Source: Pascua guehoae (lineage: Eukaryota > Basidiomycota > Tremellomycetes > Trichosporonales > Trichosporonaceae). Taken from it: DNA of 64,000 nt. The stretch spans positions 124,001 to 188,000 of the forward strand of contig BCJX01000021.1 in assembly GCA_001600415.1 (NCBI GenBank), in the 5' to 3' direction. This document shows positions 11,870 to 26,461 of this stretch, one piece after another. The notes beneath the pieces were generated by a model. It had not been told where the DNA came from. It worked only from the letters and a program-made list of their open reading frames with translations, and made no database searches. A program made the position numbers and the translations under genes. The number at the start of each line of letters is the position of its first letter. Position 1 is the stretch's first letter.

Positions 11870-14291
11870 ATGTCCCCAATACGCCGACCACCAAGCTCCG
11901 TGGCCGTCATCGGCGCAGGCCTCACCGGTCTCACCGCCGCGTACCGCCTGTCCCAAGTCCTCCCCTCGGCGCGTGTAACGCTCATCGACGCTGCCAAGCG
12001 CGCGGGCGGCTGGGTCGAGACGACGCGCCACCCCGTCGCATTTGATGCGGCCAGTGGACGACAAGAGGGCGAGATTGTCCTCGAGGGCGGGCCGAGGAGT
12101 ATTCGTCCACGAGGACTTGGTGCGCCAGCGATGCTCAAGTTGGTGAGTAGGATGGATAACTGGGGTGAACTGGGAGGCGAGAAGGATACTGGAGCGTAGT
12201 CAAGGGGATGAGGAAGATCGTCGGGAGTGAAGGGGACGATGCGTGACTACAACTACTATGGGCTGTAGCCCGTGCTGTCGTCGGGAACAATAGCTCGTAT
12301 CGGGTGTTGCCGAGCCAACAGCCAGTGCGATTATGACTGTAATTGCAGAACTGTCCCTCGACTCTGCACCGAGGGGAGAGAAGAAGAGGAGCGATCAATC
12401 CAAGATTGAGGACCTTGGGACATGTCGACGCCTCGTGGCATACGCATTTCCACTATGGTGACCTCCGTGGCTCGCTCTCGTTCACCCCATGGTGCCACAG
12501 CATCGCTCCTTCCTACGCCCTCACCCCATACTACCTTTCCACCACCAGATCACGCCCCTTACCTCCCTACTGCTTGCCTCCCACTGACACCGCAGATCCA
12601 CGACCTCGACCTGGGCGCGTCCGTCCTCCCGATCTCCAAAACCCACCCAGCCGCAAAGTACCGCTACCTCGTGGACCCCGATACATGGGCGCTCACGCTG
12701 CTCGAGACGTCGCCGCGCATCTTGCAAAACCTCGGCTCGCGCGCGGTACGCAACCTCGTGCTGGGCGTAGCGAGCGAGCCGTTCCGACCCCGTGGGACGA
12801 GCACCGCGAGCGTGTCGGCGCCAGATTCCTCATCCTCGACGTTGGACCCATTCGACGAATCGGTCGACTCGTTCTTTACGCGCCGCTTTGGCGCCAACAT
12901 GGCCGCGACCGCGAGCGCGATGGTGCACGGCATCTACGCCGCGGACCCCCGGGCACTGAGCGTGCGCTCGGCATTTGGCGTGCTCGCGGAGGCCGAGAGG
13001 CGGGCCGGGAGCGTCATCCTCGGCATGCTCCGCGGCAAGCCGTCGCCGGACGCGATCGCCGAGGCGGAGGGGTGGAAGGCGCTCGGAGAGGTCGGCGAGG
13101 CGCGCAAGGACTGGAGCATGTATGTGCTCAGGGGTGGGATGGGGACTCTGACCGATGCGCTCGAGCGCGAGGTCAGCCGGACGGCTGATGTGCGGTTGGG
13201 CGAGGGTGTGGAGCGGCTCGAGCCGGGTGAGGAGGGTGTAGAGGTGAGTCTGAGTCTTGAGTCTGAGTCCCAGTTCAAGGCTAGTTGTGTGGTGGAGAGC
13301 TACGCGCAAGCCTGGGCCGGTGGAGGAGACAGCCAGGTTGCAGCTCAAGCAAAAGCGGGGCCTTGCCATCGTCATGGTCTTTGAGTGAAGAAGAGAGCAA
13401 TGGCGACCTTGTACTCCAATAGCTTCCTTTGCTCTGCCCAAGGCATGTCCGTGCCCGGCCTTGAGCATTTGGACGCGGCACACATGTAGGCCTGCACACG
13501 CTGCCCGACACAGCCAGGATGGCCGCTCTGCGACCTCATCGCTGGGCCGCGGATTCCAAGCCTTGCCACGAACCATACCGCACCCTCGACACAACCACTA
13601 ACCACCGCAGCTCACGACCGCCCGCGGCACCGAGCACTTTGACCACGTCATCGCGGCGCTCCCATCGCGCCGCCTGTCTCCGCTCCTCTCCTCGCCGCTG
13701 CCACACCTGTGCGCCAACAGCGCCACGACAGTCGGCGTCGTCAACGTCGTCTACCCGCTGCCTCCCTCACAGGTCCACCCCACGGGCTTTGGGTACCTAA
13801 TCCCGCGCGGGGGCAGCAACCCCGAGGGCGCGCTCGGCGTCATTTTCGACTCGACGGCGCTCCCCGGCGGCGACGTCGGTGTCGAGGCCGCCGTGACAAA
13901 GTTGACAGTCATGATGGGCGGCCCCCACTGGTCATCGTACCCGCACGCCCCTGACGCGTCACCACTCCCCCGGCCCACAGAGGCCGAGCTGGCGCCTCTC
14001 GCCCTGTCCCACCTCCACCGCGTCTTCCCCCATCTCGCCCACACGAAACCCCTCATCGTCAACCCCCACCTCCGCGCAGAGTGTATCCCGACCTACGCCC
14101 CGGGGCACGGCGCACGCCTCCGCGCCCTCGACAACGCGGTCCGACAGGGGCCGTGGGAAGGCCGCCTCACCCTCGCTGGCGCCGGGTACGGGGGCGTCAG
14201 TGTCAATGATGTCGTGTATGCGGGTGAGGGCGCGGCGGGCGGTGTCGCCGAGGGGCACACGGGGCTGGAGAGGTGGCGCGCGTGGGAGTAG
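11870..14291 (+). CDS. HEM14: protoporphyrinogen oxidase
   Basis: Mitochondrial flavoenzyme that oxidises protoporphyrinogen IX to protoporphyrin IX, the penultimate step of heme synthesis. Exons 11870-12142, 12596-13243 and 13611-14291 join at phase 0 and give 533 aa, the usual length for Hem14. Seen: an FAD-binding motif near the N-terminus (VIGAGLTGLTAAYRLS, residues 12-27), the substrate-side motif LEGGPRSIRPRG, then SVLPISKTHPAAKYRY, a glycine-rich GGMGTLTDAL, and the C-terminal FAD contact AGAGYGGVSVNDVV. Both introns are long for this genome (453 and 367 nt); branch-like CTGAC and CTAACC sit close to their acceptors. The enzyme sits in the inner membrane, so a mature N-terminus without a long presequence is normal. 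Confidence 0.95.
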
Positions 14292-14469
14292 ACGCGGGGA
14301 AGCAGATAGTGGGGAGCGGAGGGTGAGGGGACCACGCGCGGGTGGTGCGGGTCGATAGAGTAGAGAGTAGCATTTCACTGTATATTATGCACAGACTCCA
14401 CTGCATGCTGTTGTATACAGCATGAGCACGAGTGGGAGTGAGAGTGTGAGCGAGAGTGGGACCGAGGCT

Positions 14470-14640
14470 GAGAGCGAGCCCCCCCCCCCCCCCGAGAGCA
14501 AGAATATGCCAAGGCGCCCCCCCCCCCCCCCCCCCCCCCCCCAGATACAACAGAGACCCGTCCCCTCCCCCCCCCCCCCCCCCCCCCCCCCCNNNNNNNN
14601 NNNNNNNNNNNNNNNNNNNNNNNNNNNNNNNNCCACCCCC
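14470..14640. repeat. poly-C tracts with a 40-base assembly gap
   Basis: Several runs of 12-20 C (14480, 14517-14542, 14568-14592) run into N at 14593-14632. Open frames here are artefacts. The gap is probably a homopolymer the assembler could not cross. Confidence 0.9.
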
Positions 14641-14945
14641 GCCCGTAACGCTGACGCCTTCAAGAATACATTCCGCCCGCACCCACCAGGGGTCCTTATC
14701 TGTGCCCCGTAGAAATTAGCCGTGCAAGATATAAATGGATACAGGACGGCTCAATGACGCATTGTGGCGCTGCAGCCACATGCAAAGCACAGATAGAGCC
14801 ATCGACATAAAGGTCTGTCAAAAGGCGCAGGGATGCTGAGGCATGCCGCCGTCCACGCTGCTGAGATGTTTGTCCAAACTGGTTGTTCAGTCTCACCCTG
14901 CGCCGACGACGGACGAGGCCGTAGTCGAGCTCGCGACGAGGCCGT

Positions 14946-16729
14946 CTACTCGCCAAAGAGGTACTCGAAGAAGGTCGGCTTGTCAGACCAGTCACCCCCG
15001 TCGAAGCGCTGTGGCATGGGTGTCCTCCCAGTACCGGCCTGGGGGAGGGAAAAGGCTGTCGCAACTGGCGAGATTGGGGGTAGTCTGGAAGTCGCAGCGA
15101 GCGGCGACGTCGTGGTACTTGGCGCGCCGAACGACATCGAGCTCGCCTCCAGCCCGGCTTCAGAGAACCCGCCTTCGGATGACGCGTACGCCGACGACCC
15201 GTGTGACGTGGTACGGTGCAAACCTTGCAATTCGAGCGCGGCGAGCTGCGCCGTGAGGCTATTGTGTGATGGTGCGGACGCCACGTCCGCCCCATTGGCA
15301 AGGTCCGAGGGTGGGATCGCCTGCAGTGTGGCATCGCCGTCAGCGTCTCCATTGGCGCTGTCCGCGTAGTCGGTGTAGTCGCCCATCTCAGTTGCAGTAT
15401 CGCTCTCGCTCGTGTACGTCGTGCCGTGCTCTGTGCCCGACTCTGTCCCCGACGCACCCGATACGTCGCTAGTCTCGGGCGTGAGAAGGGTATGCGAGGG
15501 TGGGGGGCGGGCGCGCGCAACTGTGGGCCGAACGAGGTGCGTGAGACGTACACGCTCGCCCGCTACCGTCGTGTGGTCCTCGCCTGGTGGTCAGCTCCTC
15601 GCCATAACATGCAAAGCTGTACCCACTCCATGAGACCAGTTCGTAGTAGCGCGCGACGAGATGCACAACAAGCCTGTCAAACGAGTCTGGCACCGCCCAC
15701 GACAGGTTTGCCGCCGATCGCGTCAGCTCGAGGACGGCAGCAACCTCGTCGCCACGGGGAAGAGCCGGCAGGGCCTCGCGCACTTGGTGCTGGGGAGGCA
15801 TGCGGCGGCTCGGGCCGGCGTGCTGACTTGGTGGACTACCACTGCTGACGCCGTTGGTACCATTACTCGCCTTGCTCGCAGCGTCGACAGCCACTGGCGA
15901 ACTGTCGATGACACGCCACGCCCACTCGGCTTGTGTCGGGTCGTAGTCGCCGCCGAGCCACGCGCGCACCGCGTTCTCGACCTTGGGGACAAGTAGCTCG
16001 GCGCGGCGACCACGGCGGCGAAGGAGCGCTCGTGTCCCCTTCAGACTGGTGGTGAACGCGCCTGCCTGTGAGGAAGGTGCTGCGTGGGTAGGATCGGCAC
16101 GCGCTTCCGCTCCAGGAATCGGCGCGATGCGCTCGATCGCATCGCCGGGGAAGGCGGGGCGCAGTGGGCGCGTATGAAGGGGGACCGAGGGAGAGAGGTC
16201 GGAGCGGCGTGGAGCGGTAATGTGGGGGTTGTCGATGAACGTGGCTGCGATTGGGTCAGTGCGTCCGGAATGGTGGCTGAGAGCGGAGAAGGTGGGGGGG
16301 GGGGGGGGGGAGGAGATCGAAGAGAATCGACCAGAAGTGGGATTGGTCCGCAGATAGAAAATCCAGAAGAAACAGAGGAAAGCTCCGAGATAGCTCGGTG
16401 GATCGGTGGAGATGGAAGGTGAGAACCCGGCAATCCATGTCGTCTGGGGCGTACAACTCGCGCGGAAACCACTTGAACACACCATTGTTCATTCGCCGAA
16501 TGACGCGCTTCCCCCGCTTGCTCCCATTGGGAACAGGGTCCTCGCGGCGGTTGGCCTCGCGGCGGGCAGCAGCCTTTTCGCGCTGCTGGGCATTGTATGC
16601 GTCAACCTGGCGGCGCGCGTGGTTTGTTGGGTTCTGGAGGATTGCGGGAAGGCGCAAGCTGGGGGGCGTGGTCAGCCGGGGAAGGTGAGATAGAGCGTAC
16701 GGGACAGGTCCAGTGTCAACGTCGGTCAT
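14946..16729 (-). CDS. R3H-domain protein with R3H-associated N-terminus
   Basis: Predicted single-stranded nucleic-acid-binding protein of unknown role, probably RNA-linked. Exons 16729-16455, 16276-15627 and 15583-14946 join in phase to 520 aa. The N-terminal third is basic and helical (DAYNAQQREKAAARREANRR) and ends in GVFKWFPRE, followed by a conserved-looking FIDNPHITAPRRSD, which fits the fungal R3H-associated domain. The R3H domain itself is seen as SFDRLVVHLVARYYELVSWS (R and H four residues apart), interrupted by a 43-nt intron (15584-15626) just after SW. The C-terminus is low complexity, Ser/Thr/Asp rich, ending in FFEYLFGE. The first intron uses GTACGC; the alternative GTTCTC downstream does not join in phase. 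Confidence 0.8.
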
Positions 16730-19129
16730 TGTGGGCTGCAGAAGCTGGAGAGTGATGCAGAATGGGGTGGGAGGAATGTAAAAACAAACAGCGAGATCCA
16801 GAGCGATGGAGAAAGTGTCTCCCAGGTCAGGTCGAGACAATCTAGATGGGATGAGTCAAAGTTGAGTGGATTCTTCAAGTCAACTGCTACTCGTCGAGTC
16901 TTCCTCTTGCTCAACTGTTATCTCTGGTTCTTTGGTGGCAATCCACAATGCCGGATCCGAGCCACGTGGGGATCTTTGTCCTGTTAACTGTTAGGTGAAA
17001 AGAAGGCGCTAGGAGCGATTGCATGCCTAAGCAACGGTGTTTGTTGAGTATATAGCGCCTATGCAAGGTAAAAAAGTCAGGAAAGCCAAGGCACCGGGTG
17101 GAGTCAGAGGTAAATCCACCCTGGCTCTGGCTCGTGCTTCATCTCACAGCTCACAGCTGGCTGAGAAAACGTGGCACAAACTACGTACATATCTTGACCG
17201 GTACGCACACCCATGTAGCTATGGAACAATGGCAACATGTAACAGCCCCGCTAAATGGCGAGCTGGCGACGAGACACCGAGGAGATGGTAATAGAGTAGC
17301 AGTGGGGTCTGTGCAATGTGCAACACGGGTAAAGTGACCAAGCCCCTTTTTAATGAACAACGACTTTCCGCTCGTCCCGCCCCGCGCGCACCTTTGTATT
17401 CATTTCGCTCCTTTTTGTTTTCCCCCCTATGTTGCCCCCCCCCCCCCCTGGCCCCTGGCCCTTGGGATCCCCTGAGGTTACGCTTGGTTTTTTTAAGTCT
17501 AGATCTGTGCCGGGCACGCGCAGATCAACCACAATCAAACGCGCCGCGCCCGCCCACCCCACGCTGTCCTCCAGGACGCGTGTGTGCGTGACGCGTTATT
17601 CTTTTAAATGACCTCTGACCGGCCACTTATTTTTGTCGCTTCTGTGCAGAACACCAGGTGGTACCCGAATGTGCAAGGCGTGGAAGAGCAAAGAGCACAT
17701 CAAGGAAGGCACAGCAGGAACAATTCACTTGTTGAGGCATGCATGTAGAGGAATAAGGGGGGCTTGTTCAGGTGGTGAGTAAGAGACTGACGACGAGCAA
17801 AGGGTTTGAAACGGCCGAGGAATAAAGAAGGAAGGTGGGCTCCAGGGAGCAAGCTAGCAATGAGCATGCGAATAAACGAATGGGTTGGTACAATGGAGCA
17901 ACGAGGTTACTGCAACGAGACAGGCAGCAACCCGATGGTTCTAGCGGCATGGCAACTGCAGGTTGCAGGAGGAACGGCCGACACGACCTGAACCGGCGCA
18001 TTGGTAGCCTGGTCGCTGTTAGCCTGAGGGCAGCCTGAGCAGCCCGGTGCACACCAGCCTAGCAGCAAGCTGTAGCTGCAGCTGTCTGGTGGCCTGGTGG
18101 AGCGCGCGGCTTTGAGGAAAAGCGCCGCCGACGTGCCGAGGGAACCCCCCGTGCCCGCCCTGGCTAGCCTGGCTGGCATGGGTGGGGTGGTCGCCGTTTG
18201 GCGCGTGTGAGCCCGACCCAGCCCGAGGTCGAACACGGGGCCAAATCAAAACTACTGTAGCAGGCCATGCCATCCCACTTCCGCGCGCGCCACCCAGGTG
18301 CCCAGGTGCCAGGTGCCAGGTGCCTAGTTACAAAGCCGCGCCTACCAGGTCTGCCCGCGCCTGCCGCCTTTGCAAAGGGGCCACCCACCCAGAGTCTCAG
18401 CCACCACGACCACCGGCACACACCCACCACCGCCGCACCACCACCACCACTGCACTGCACCACTGCACCACCGTCCCACCACCGCTACGGCCACGCTACC
18501 ATTGCTCGACCCTTGCCCATCCATCCACTCCTTGCTGCCATCATCACCACCCTTCTTGCATCCATCCCCTCACATCCCAAATCCTCTACACCCAAACACC
18601 CACTCTCCCCCTCGACCATCCTCCCCGCCCACCCCCTACACTCTTTTTCCCTCCCCCCCCTCCCCCCCGCTCCTCCCCTCCTCGCACCTCCTTTAACCCT
18701 CCGGTCCGAACGCTGCACCCCTGCGCTCCGCCCTTTCCGCACGCACCCGCCGACAGACAGACAGGCAGACAGACGCGCTACGTTTAGCCCTCCCCCTCGA
18801 GAGTCTCAAACGTCGACATCACACGTCGCACGTTTTACACGCTCCAAACACTCGGCACGCTCTACCCGCGCAACGCTTGCACCACGCACGCGTTTTCTGC
18901 ATCTGCACCGCCCCACCTCGCCGCCGCCGCCAAACTTGCAAGCCCAGCTTTGCGCGCCACCTCCCTCATCTCCTTGCATCCAACACACACGCCGAAGCAC
19001 GCTCGACGCCTGCCTCGTCCCGTTCCGCATCGCCGTCCCATCCATCCATCCAGCGGGCATACCACGCCCCACTTGCACGCTCGTCTCTTCTTCTTACGAC
19101 TCTAACGCCCCGCCCACGACCTCGCCACC
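16730..19129. other. long divergent intergenic region, R3H gene to ARF6
   Basis: About 2.4 kb without a supported gene. Contains a poly-C tract (17435-17448), CAC-repeat stretches (18410-18500) and a long pyrimidine-rich leader before ARF6 (18530-19125), which probably holds its transcription start and 5' UTR. Confidence 0.6.
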
Positions 19130-20534
<1,405 letters not shown>

Positions 20535-23500
20535 ACTGCCCCACCTACTCTTGGCCGCTTCCGACACTGGCGCCGGCGCGCGAGGCCTCAAACCCCCTGC
20601 ACACCGCTGCGCGCCATTCCACCTGTACCCCCCGACCACCCCGAACCCTCTGCCTCTTCCCCGGCTTCTCCCTCCTCGACTCATCCTCGGGCTCTCTGGC
20701 TCATTCGACGCCCCGGCTCTTCCACTCTTACCGGGGCGCCTGTCTGTCTCTATCTCGTGCATCCTGCATTGGCTCCCCGCTTTCGCCTATTTACGTTAAT
20801 TCCCGCTACTCAACTCTTTTTTTTTTCAACCCCCCAAATGTCGGTCCAGTATGTTTTTGCTGAACCTCGTTACCCACGCTGCTCTAGTAACCCGCTTTCT
20901 TCGACCTTTTGAATGGGAGCAGCTGTGTATACCCCATTGAATGCAACTTTGACGATCGGAGCGAGGTTGTCTCGTGCGTGGCGCGTTGCCAGCGCAAGTG
21001 TAGGGCAATCGGCGACTTGGACTTGAGTCGATTGCAATCCAGGCCAGGTTGGCCCCACTCCGAGTGTGCCGAGACTTTGACGCAAGGACGTCATCGACGG
21101 CGTCGACGGCGTCGTACTCGTGTTGACTTATTGGCACTGCGATCGCATGACACAAACTCGATCTCTTGGCAAAGGATGCTGATGTTGACAAGGCGCCGCT
21201 CATGGCATGTGTGGTTACAACATCTGTACATCTGTCCTTGCACCTCTCGACTCGCCGACTGCTGACAAATACACCCTCACCTTTTTCCACGGACACCACA
21301 CATGCCCGTGCAGGTCTGGTCTGGAGCCATGGTCAGTGGCCGTGGAGCATGATTCTCGCGTACTAATACCGCCAGACCTGACTTGTCTATCGTGCTGTCC
21401 AGGACCCTCCAGCGTATGCGCGCAGGCTGCATTGGTGGGAGGGCACAGATTGTCCGGCATCGTAGCGAGTAAGCCAGGTTACGGTGTGAGCCAGTGGGCG
21501 TCGCGACTCGCGAATACAACTGTCGTAGCTGCCTTTGGTTCACATGTCGGGACCTAGTCGTGTCAGAGCATATCCCTATGCGTCGGTGGCGGCAATACTG
21601 CTCGGTACCGTTGCGGGTGTGAGCGGAGCAGTTGGTTATCGGGCATACAAGTGAGCTCGTGCTGGTCATGAATGGGACACACTTCATTGTCGGTATACAC
21701 GCTGTCACTCGGGGGAAGTGTGGGGCGAGCTGGTTTAGCTGCGAGCTGGTACTGCGGGCTGGGTCCTGCGAGGTGGTACAACTGGTCCAACCGCGTTTTG
21801 CCACTGGCCGAGGGTCAGAAAGGCGGGAGGTCCAACCTGTGCGAGTGGGTTCAGCGGTAGCGAGTTGACACATGGCAAAGGACAGAGGACGAATCGTCGT
21901 GCACAGTACGTTTTCGGTCCACATTACAGGTGCGTCCGGAAATGAGATCTGCCACTGCCACAGTGAGGCTCGAGGCGCAGTGGGTTCACGACTTTCCCGA
22001 CGTATGTACAGCTACATACGTTGGGTTCCAACTCGTGTGTACGTGTTGCATCACCGCCTCGTGCGTTACCTCATCCCATGAAGGTCCATGGCGCGGGGAC
22101 GTATCCCCGCCGTTTCGATGTGAGCTTGTACCAGCCTGCCAACGCTGGCCGAGTTTGCCGCCTGCGATCAGTGATCGGGTGGGCTTTATATATAGCTGAA
22201 GCCAAGCCAATGGGGCCACGCCATGATAGTCGCGTAGCCCACTGCCACCACAACATGCTCTGCAATCCTGTGCAGGCTTGACAGGAGCGAACAGCATGAA
22301 ACCGGTTCTCAACAGGGACACTGCCTCCAGAACGCTGTGATTCCTGCTGACAGCCGTGTCCACTCGGCAGGCACGCGCTCGCACCCGTCTAGCCGTGCTC
22401 TACGCACCCCGCGGTTCACAAACGTTGTGCAGTCGCTGGACACTCGGTCTATGCTGCCCCGCGCCGGCGACATGCGACCAGGCAATGCGATATTCATATG
22501 CCTCACCCATACTGCTCTCTCATTCACGTCCTCAGTCGTCGACCATGGGACCCGTCCACAAGCACTGCTCACCCTGCGACCCTCCCTGTACACCGTTGTG
22601 ATCCCCGTCGACTTGTTGGCAGCAAGAAAAAGTCTAGCCGCGCCCAGCAAGTGCTATTTCAAAACTGCCCGGCCCAAGATCGGCAGGGCTGCAACTGATG
22701 AGGGGAGACCGCGGGGAGGCACGGACGCCGTTGAAGCGGGCGATGGGGGCGGGGGCCCGTCACCGAGACCGGAGCGGCCGTAAAGAGACTGCGGTGGTGG
22801 AATAACCGCTGTACAAACGGGAATCGATTAGCCAAGTGGTGCCCCTTGCAACACGAGGGACCTGAACACACTGGAAGATCGTGAAAGACCGACACTTAAG
22901 GGTTAGGCCCGCATCGATGGCGAACGTACGGACGGGGGGTACCACCCGCGCGTGCTGTGGGCCACGCGAGCCCACGACTGCCACCCCGCACAGGCTACAA
23001 GCCTGGCTCGCGCCGTCATCCGAGGTACAGGTGTGGATGCAAACAACCCGGCCACGTACACTGCAACAGCTGTCCTCTGCGCCAGTTGCGGCCAGTCGTG
23101 TATCAGTCGACTCCGGGCGGTACCAGCCGACTCGCGCCCGGATTCTTGGACCGACACGCGAGGCGTCAGGCTGTACTGCGCAAATCGGACATGCTCACGT
23201 TCAGACACCCGGACACTCGTCGACAGGAGCGGGGGGCCAATCTGGAGATGAGCGGGGGGCACGCACGCAAACACGGCCGTCCACAAGACCAGGACCATTG
23301 ACAGCTCGTGGCCCAGGTCGCGGGGATTGCCGTGCGGGACACAGACGTGTGGGGGTAGACAATCAACTGTCCGGCCAACAACCACCGGTAGGCAGGTTGC
23401 ACCGCCGGGGGTCTGGACGCGTGCACCCCGGGTTGTCATTTGTCACGCGCATGGCATGCATGGCAGCGGACATTCTCTGGGCCTGTGAGGCGGACACGAC

Positions 23501-24744
23501 AACTGACATTCTCGCCAGGCCACTCGCGGCGCGCGGGGGGCCACATGCTTGCCGTCACCCCCAATTCTGGTTCGCCATGTGGCCCGCGTTGGGGTACTTC
23601 GGCAACCCGCAGTGGCCAGTGCAACTTGCACTAGGGGCACAGGGCGCGGCACATGAGCGACATGGTCGCGTACAACCTGCCCGTGGTGATTAAGACAACA
23701 ATCACGGGTGATATTTGGGTTCCCCATAGACACTGCTTAATATCGACACAGTGTGGAGTGGATCGAGCGGACAACGGCAGAGACATACTGGGCCGTGCGG
23801 GGGCATGTTTGCAGTACACAACGTCCCTCGGAGTATTCCTGGAGACTCGCGCGGGGGGTATGTCGGTGTGATAGTGGGTTACGTTGGGTGCGGGAAGTGG
23901 TTTGTAGGTGGCACGACTGTGGCCCAGAGGCTGGCAAGGTTTTATATTGTCGAATGGTGGGACTGTTTCATCGTGCTTAGTCGTGTCAGAGTTGGCCGGA
24001 ACATGTCCCCTGACCATGTTTGCTGCGTTGCCGTACCGTACTGGACCGTGTGGAAGAAAGTGGCATGGTTCAGGCTTCTGTTGGCTCTCCAGGTTGAGGG
24101 GCTGTCGTATCTACTCTTGGAGGCTATCACCGCGGAGTGGAGGATTGCGGCGGACGGGGGGGTGCCAACGGAGTGGGGGATCCCTACGGAGTGGACGCTG
24201 GAGTGTGGATCCCTACAGAGTGGCGGTGGCACAAGGTGGGGTTCGGCCGCTGCCGAACAAGGCAGACGGGCGAAATGCTACTTGCGTACAGGAGGGACGA
24301 GTACGGGTGATGCGTGGGTGTGATGGGGTGGGGAACTGGAGATGTTGGGTGTGCGGACGAAACGCGGACGCCAAATGGCGAAGACCGTGAGGCGAAGACC
24401 GTGAGACTAAATCGACGCGGTAGACGAGGCTGCTGAAGCGTGTCTACAAAAGAGTTTGGCTGCTTGTATGTCGTCGCCGAATGTAGGGAGTATAAGGACA
24501 GAGGTTCGTTGGGCGTGGTGGGCTTCCATATGTATTGTGACAAAGTACAGATTAACTGTCTGAGCTCAAAGTGGCGATTACCCTGCTGTGCCCCAGACCA
24601 ACTGTCGGGCCCGGGGCGGTCGGCACACAGAGTAATACTGCTAATACTGCCCCCTCTCAGCCGGAATAGCACCAGGCATGTTCATGGAGCGAATCCGCCA
24701 AGTTTCCTCGACCCAATTTTGGAATACCTTCTGGGCACTTTAGA

Positions 24745-24893
24745 CGGGTAGCCCGGCTTGCTGTTGCTGCACATATTGGTTGGCCCGAGCTCACTCCTCG
24801 ATCGAGCGAGCTGTGCGCGCGCGCGCAGGATATAAGCCATCTCGGTAGACTGTATTCAACTTGCATTGCTCTATCCCTCGCTCGACAGCACAC
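24745..24893 (+). repeat. LTR/promoter-like interspersed repeat, copy 1
   Basis: About 130 bases match a second copy at 36925-37075: shared words include GGCC(C/T)GAGCTC, GAGCTGTGCGCGC, then CCATCTCGGTAGACTGTATT, then GCAT(T/C)GCTCTATC and GCTC(G/A)... ACTCGACA-like ends. A TATA-like ATATAAGCC sits just before the conserved block. A solo LTR or a promoter fragment of a mobile element would look like this; neither ends nor target duplications could be fixed. Confidence 0.55.
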
Positions 24894-26306
24894 TCAGTTG
24901 CCTCATCCCACAGCGCAATGCAAATGGTTTTGCTTCCGAATACAACCTAGCAGACTCGGGTGCGGGTCGCCATTGATTTACCGCCTCGCCACTTTCGCCA
25001 CACGGGGACCGTGTTGTGGCCATCCGATATTCGCCACTACTGCCATCGTCATATCGCCACTCATCGCCACTCTTCGCACGCGCCGCACTCGTCGCCGCTG
25101 ACGCAACGCATTCTCTTGGCACACGCGCACGCGCACGCGCACACGCACACGACCGCATGCCCGCGGCGGGTATCAGCCTCACAATCTCGTATCGATCGTA
25201 TCGAACGGTATCGACCCAGTGATATTAGACTCGCACCTCGCTTCTGATCTTAAACGGCTGCAATCTGTCAATCTGCGGCCATCCTTCTTGGCAGCGTCAA
25301 AGCGTCAGAACGTGAGAAGATTATCATGGCATCGCCTTTCCGCTCGAGCCTCCAGCGACACGGTAATGCCCACCTCGGCCCAGTATGCTGTGTAGGTCGC
25401 ACATGATCGCCCGCTCGCACTAGGAACGGGCGTTATCTCGGTACCGGCCTGCACCCTTTGGCGACACACACTCGGATGTAAGAGAAGCAGTGCAAACGGA
25501 CACGTCACGGCGGCATGGATGGTCCACGGGCCGCCGGATCACTCATGACTGGATCAATAGTCGTCTGCGCGTCTGGTCAACTGATCAACCGAGGCGCCAA
25601 CTCCACGCTGATCAAGCTGACATTCTACCACCATGTCCGCGCGAAGACGCGCTGACACAGCCTCGTCGCTCGTCGCTGGCTACCAGCCGCCCGTCGCCCG
25701 CCGATGCTGAGGATCCTCATCATACTTGCCGCGAGGCTACCGGCTTCTCACCACACGACTGACATGGCAGGTGTCACCCACCCCCATTCTGCTCGCGACA
25801 CATCATCATCAGCCAAGCTGCCAATCTCCCACTGCCAATCTCCACAGTAGCCTCACACGGCCTCGCACCGCTTTCCTCGCACCCCTCGCCCCTCGCCTCG
25901 AGGCCGCCCCTCGCCGCCCCTCGCCGCCCTTTGCCGCCCGGCGCCCCCGGGTTCCATCACGCCCCAATGACCCACCACCCCAATCTTATATCCTACGGCG
26001 CAGCCCCATGCGCTCAATGACACCCCCCATCACTCACTAGTGCACTGCCCTCCCTCGCCCTCGCTCGCTCGGCTCGGGGCCAAAATATCAATGCATGGAT
26101 GTCTTGGCGCCCGCAGCGGGTCCGGTGTCGGCTCTGGGGTGGATCGGCGTCGGTGTTTGGCGTGTTTGGCAGGCGGCGGTGCACGGTGCACACCTGGGCC
26201 ACACCACTGTACAGACACCGTACTGTGCGCTGTGGGGTACTCGGGCCGCAGCTCGAGTCCGCCAGTGTCCGCACCCCGTACGCAGTACGCAGTGGGCAGC
26301 GTGTGA

Positions 26307-26314
26307 TATATAAA
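26307..26314 (+). promoter_or_regulatory. TATA box of the secreted Cys-rich protein gene
   Basis: TATATAAA lies about 150 bases before the ATG at 26462, with a pyrimidine-rich leader between. A strong consensus TATA suits a regulated, highly expressed secreted protein gene. Confidence 0.6.
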
Positions 26315-26461
26315 CACCACCTTCTCACACCCTCACCATCCATCCAAACTTCCTTACCTCTCCCACCCAACTACCTTCACGTCTCCCCACTTCCTCAACC
26401 TCCCACCGCACCACCGCACCTTCTCACCGCCACCCTTCACCCAGGCCCACAAACACCAACA

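Larger units (their letters stand above)
20535..26461. other. 5.9-kb gene-poor region
   Basis: No recognised gene. Many 60-270 aa frames occur on both strands but are rich in Arg/Pro/Thr/His, overlap each other and show no domain; the longest (22881-23693) has none either. Holds one copy of the LTR-like repeat near 24.8 kb, a short tandem duplication GAAGACCGTGAG (24379-24402), a CA/CG dinucleotide run (25120-25155) and the promoter of the secreted protein gene. Confidence 0.55.

Noticed and set aside
16256..16454. Exon 1 of the R3H gene running on through VLTFHLHRS
   Set aside because: Reads into the intron; only the donor at 16454 with the acceptor ending at 16277 keeps the frame to the next exon.
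22881..23693. 270-aa frame in the gene-poor region
   Set aside because: Arg/Pro/Thr/His-rich, no domain, no splice logic, similar frames on the other strand; typical of GC-rich non-coding sequence.
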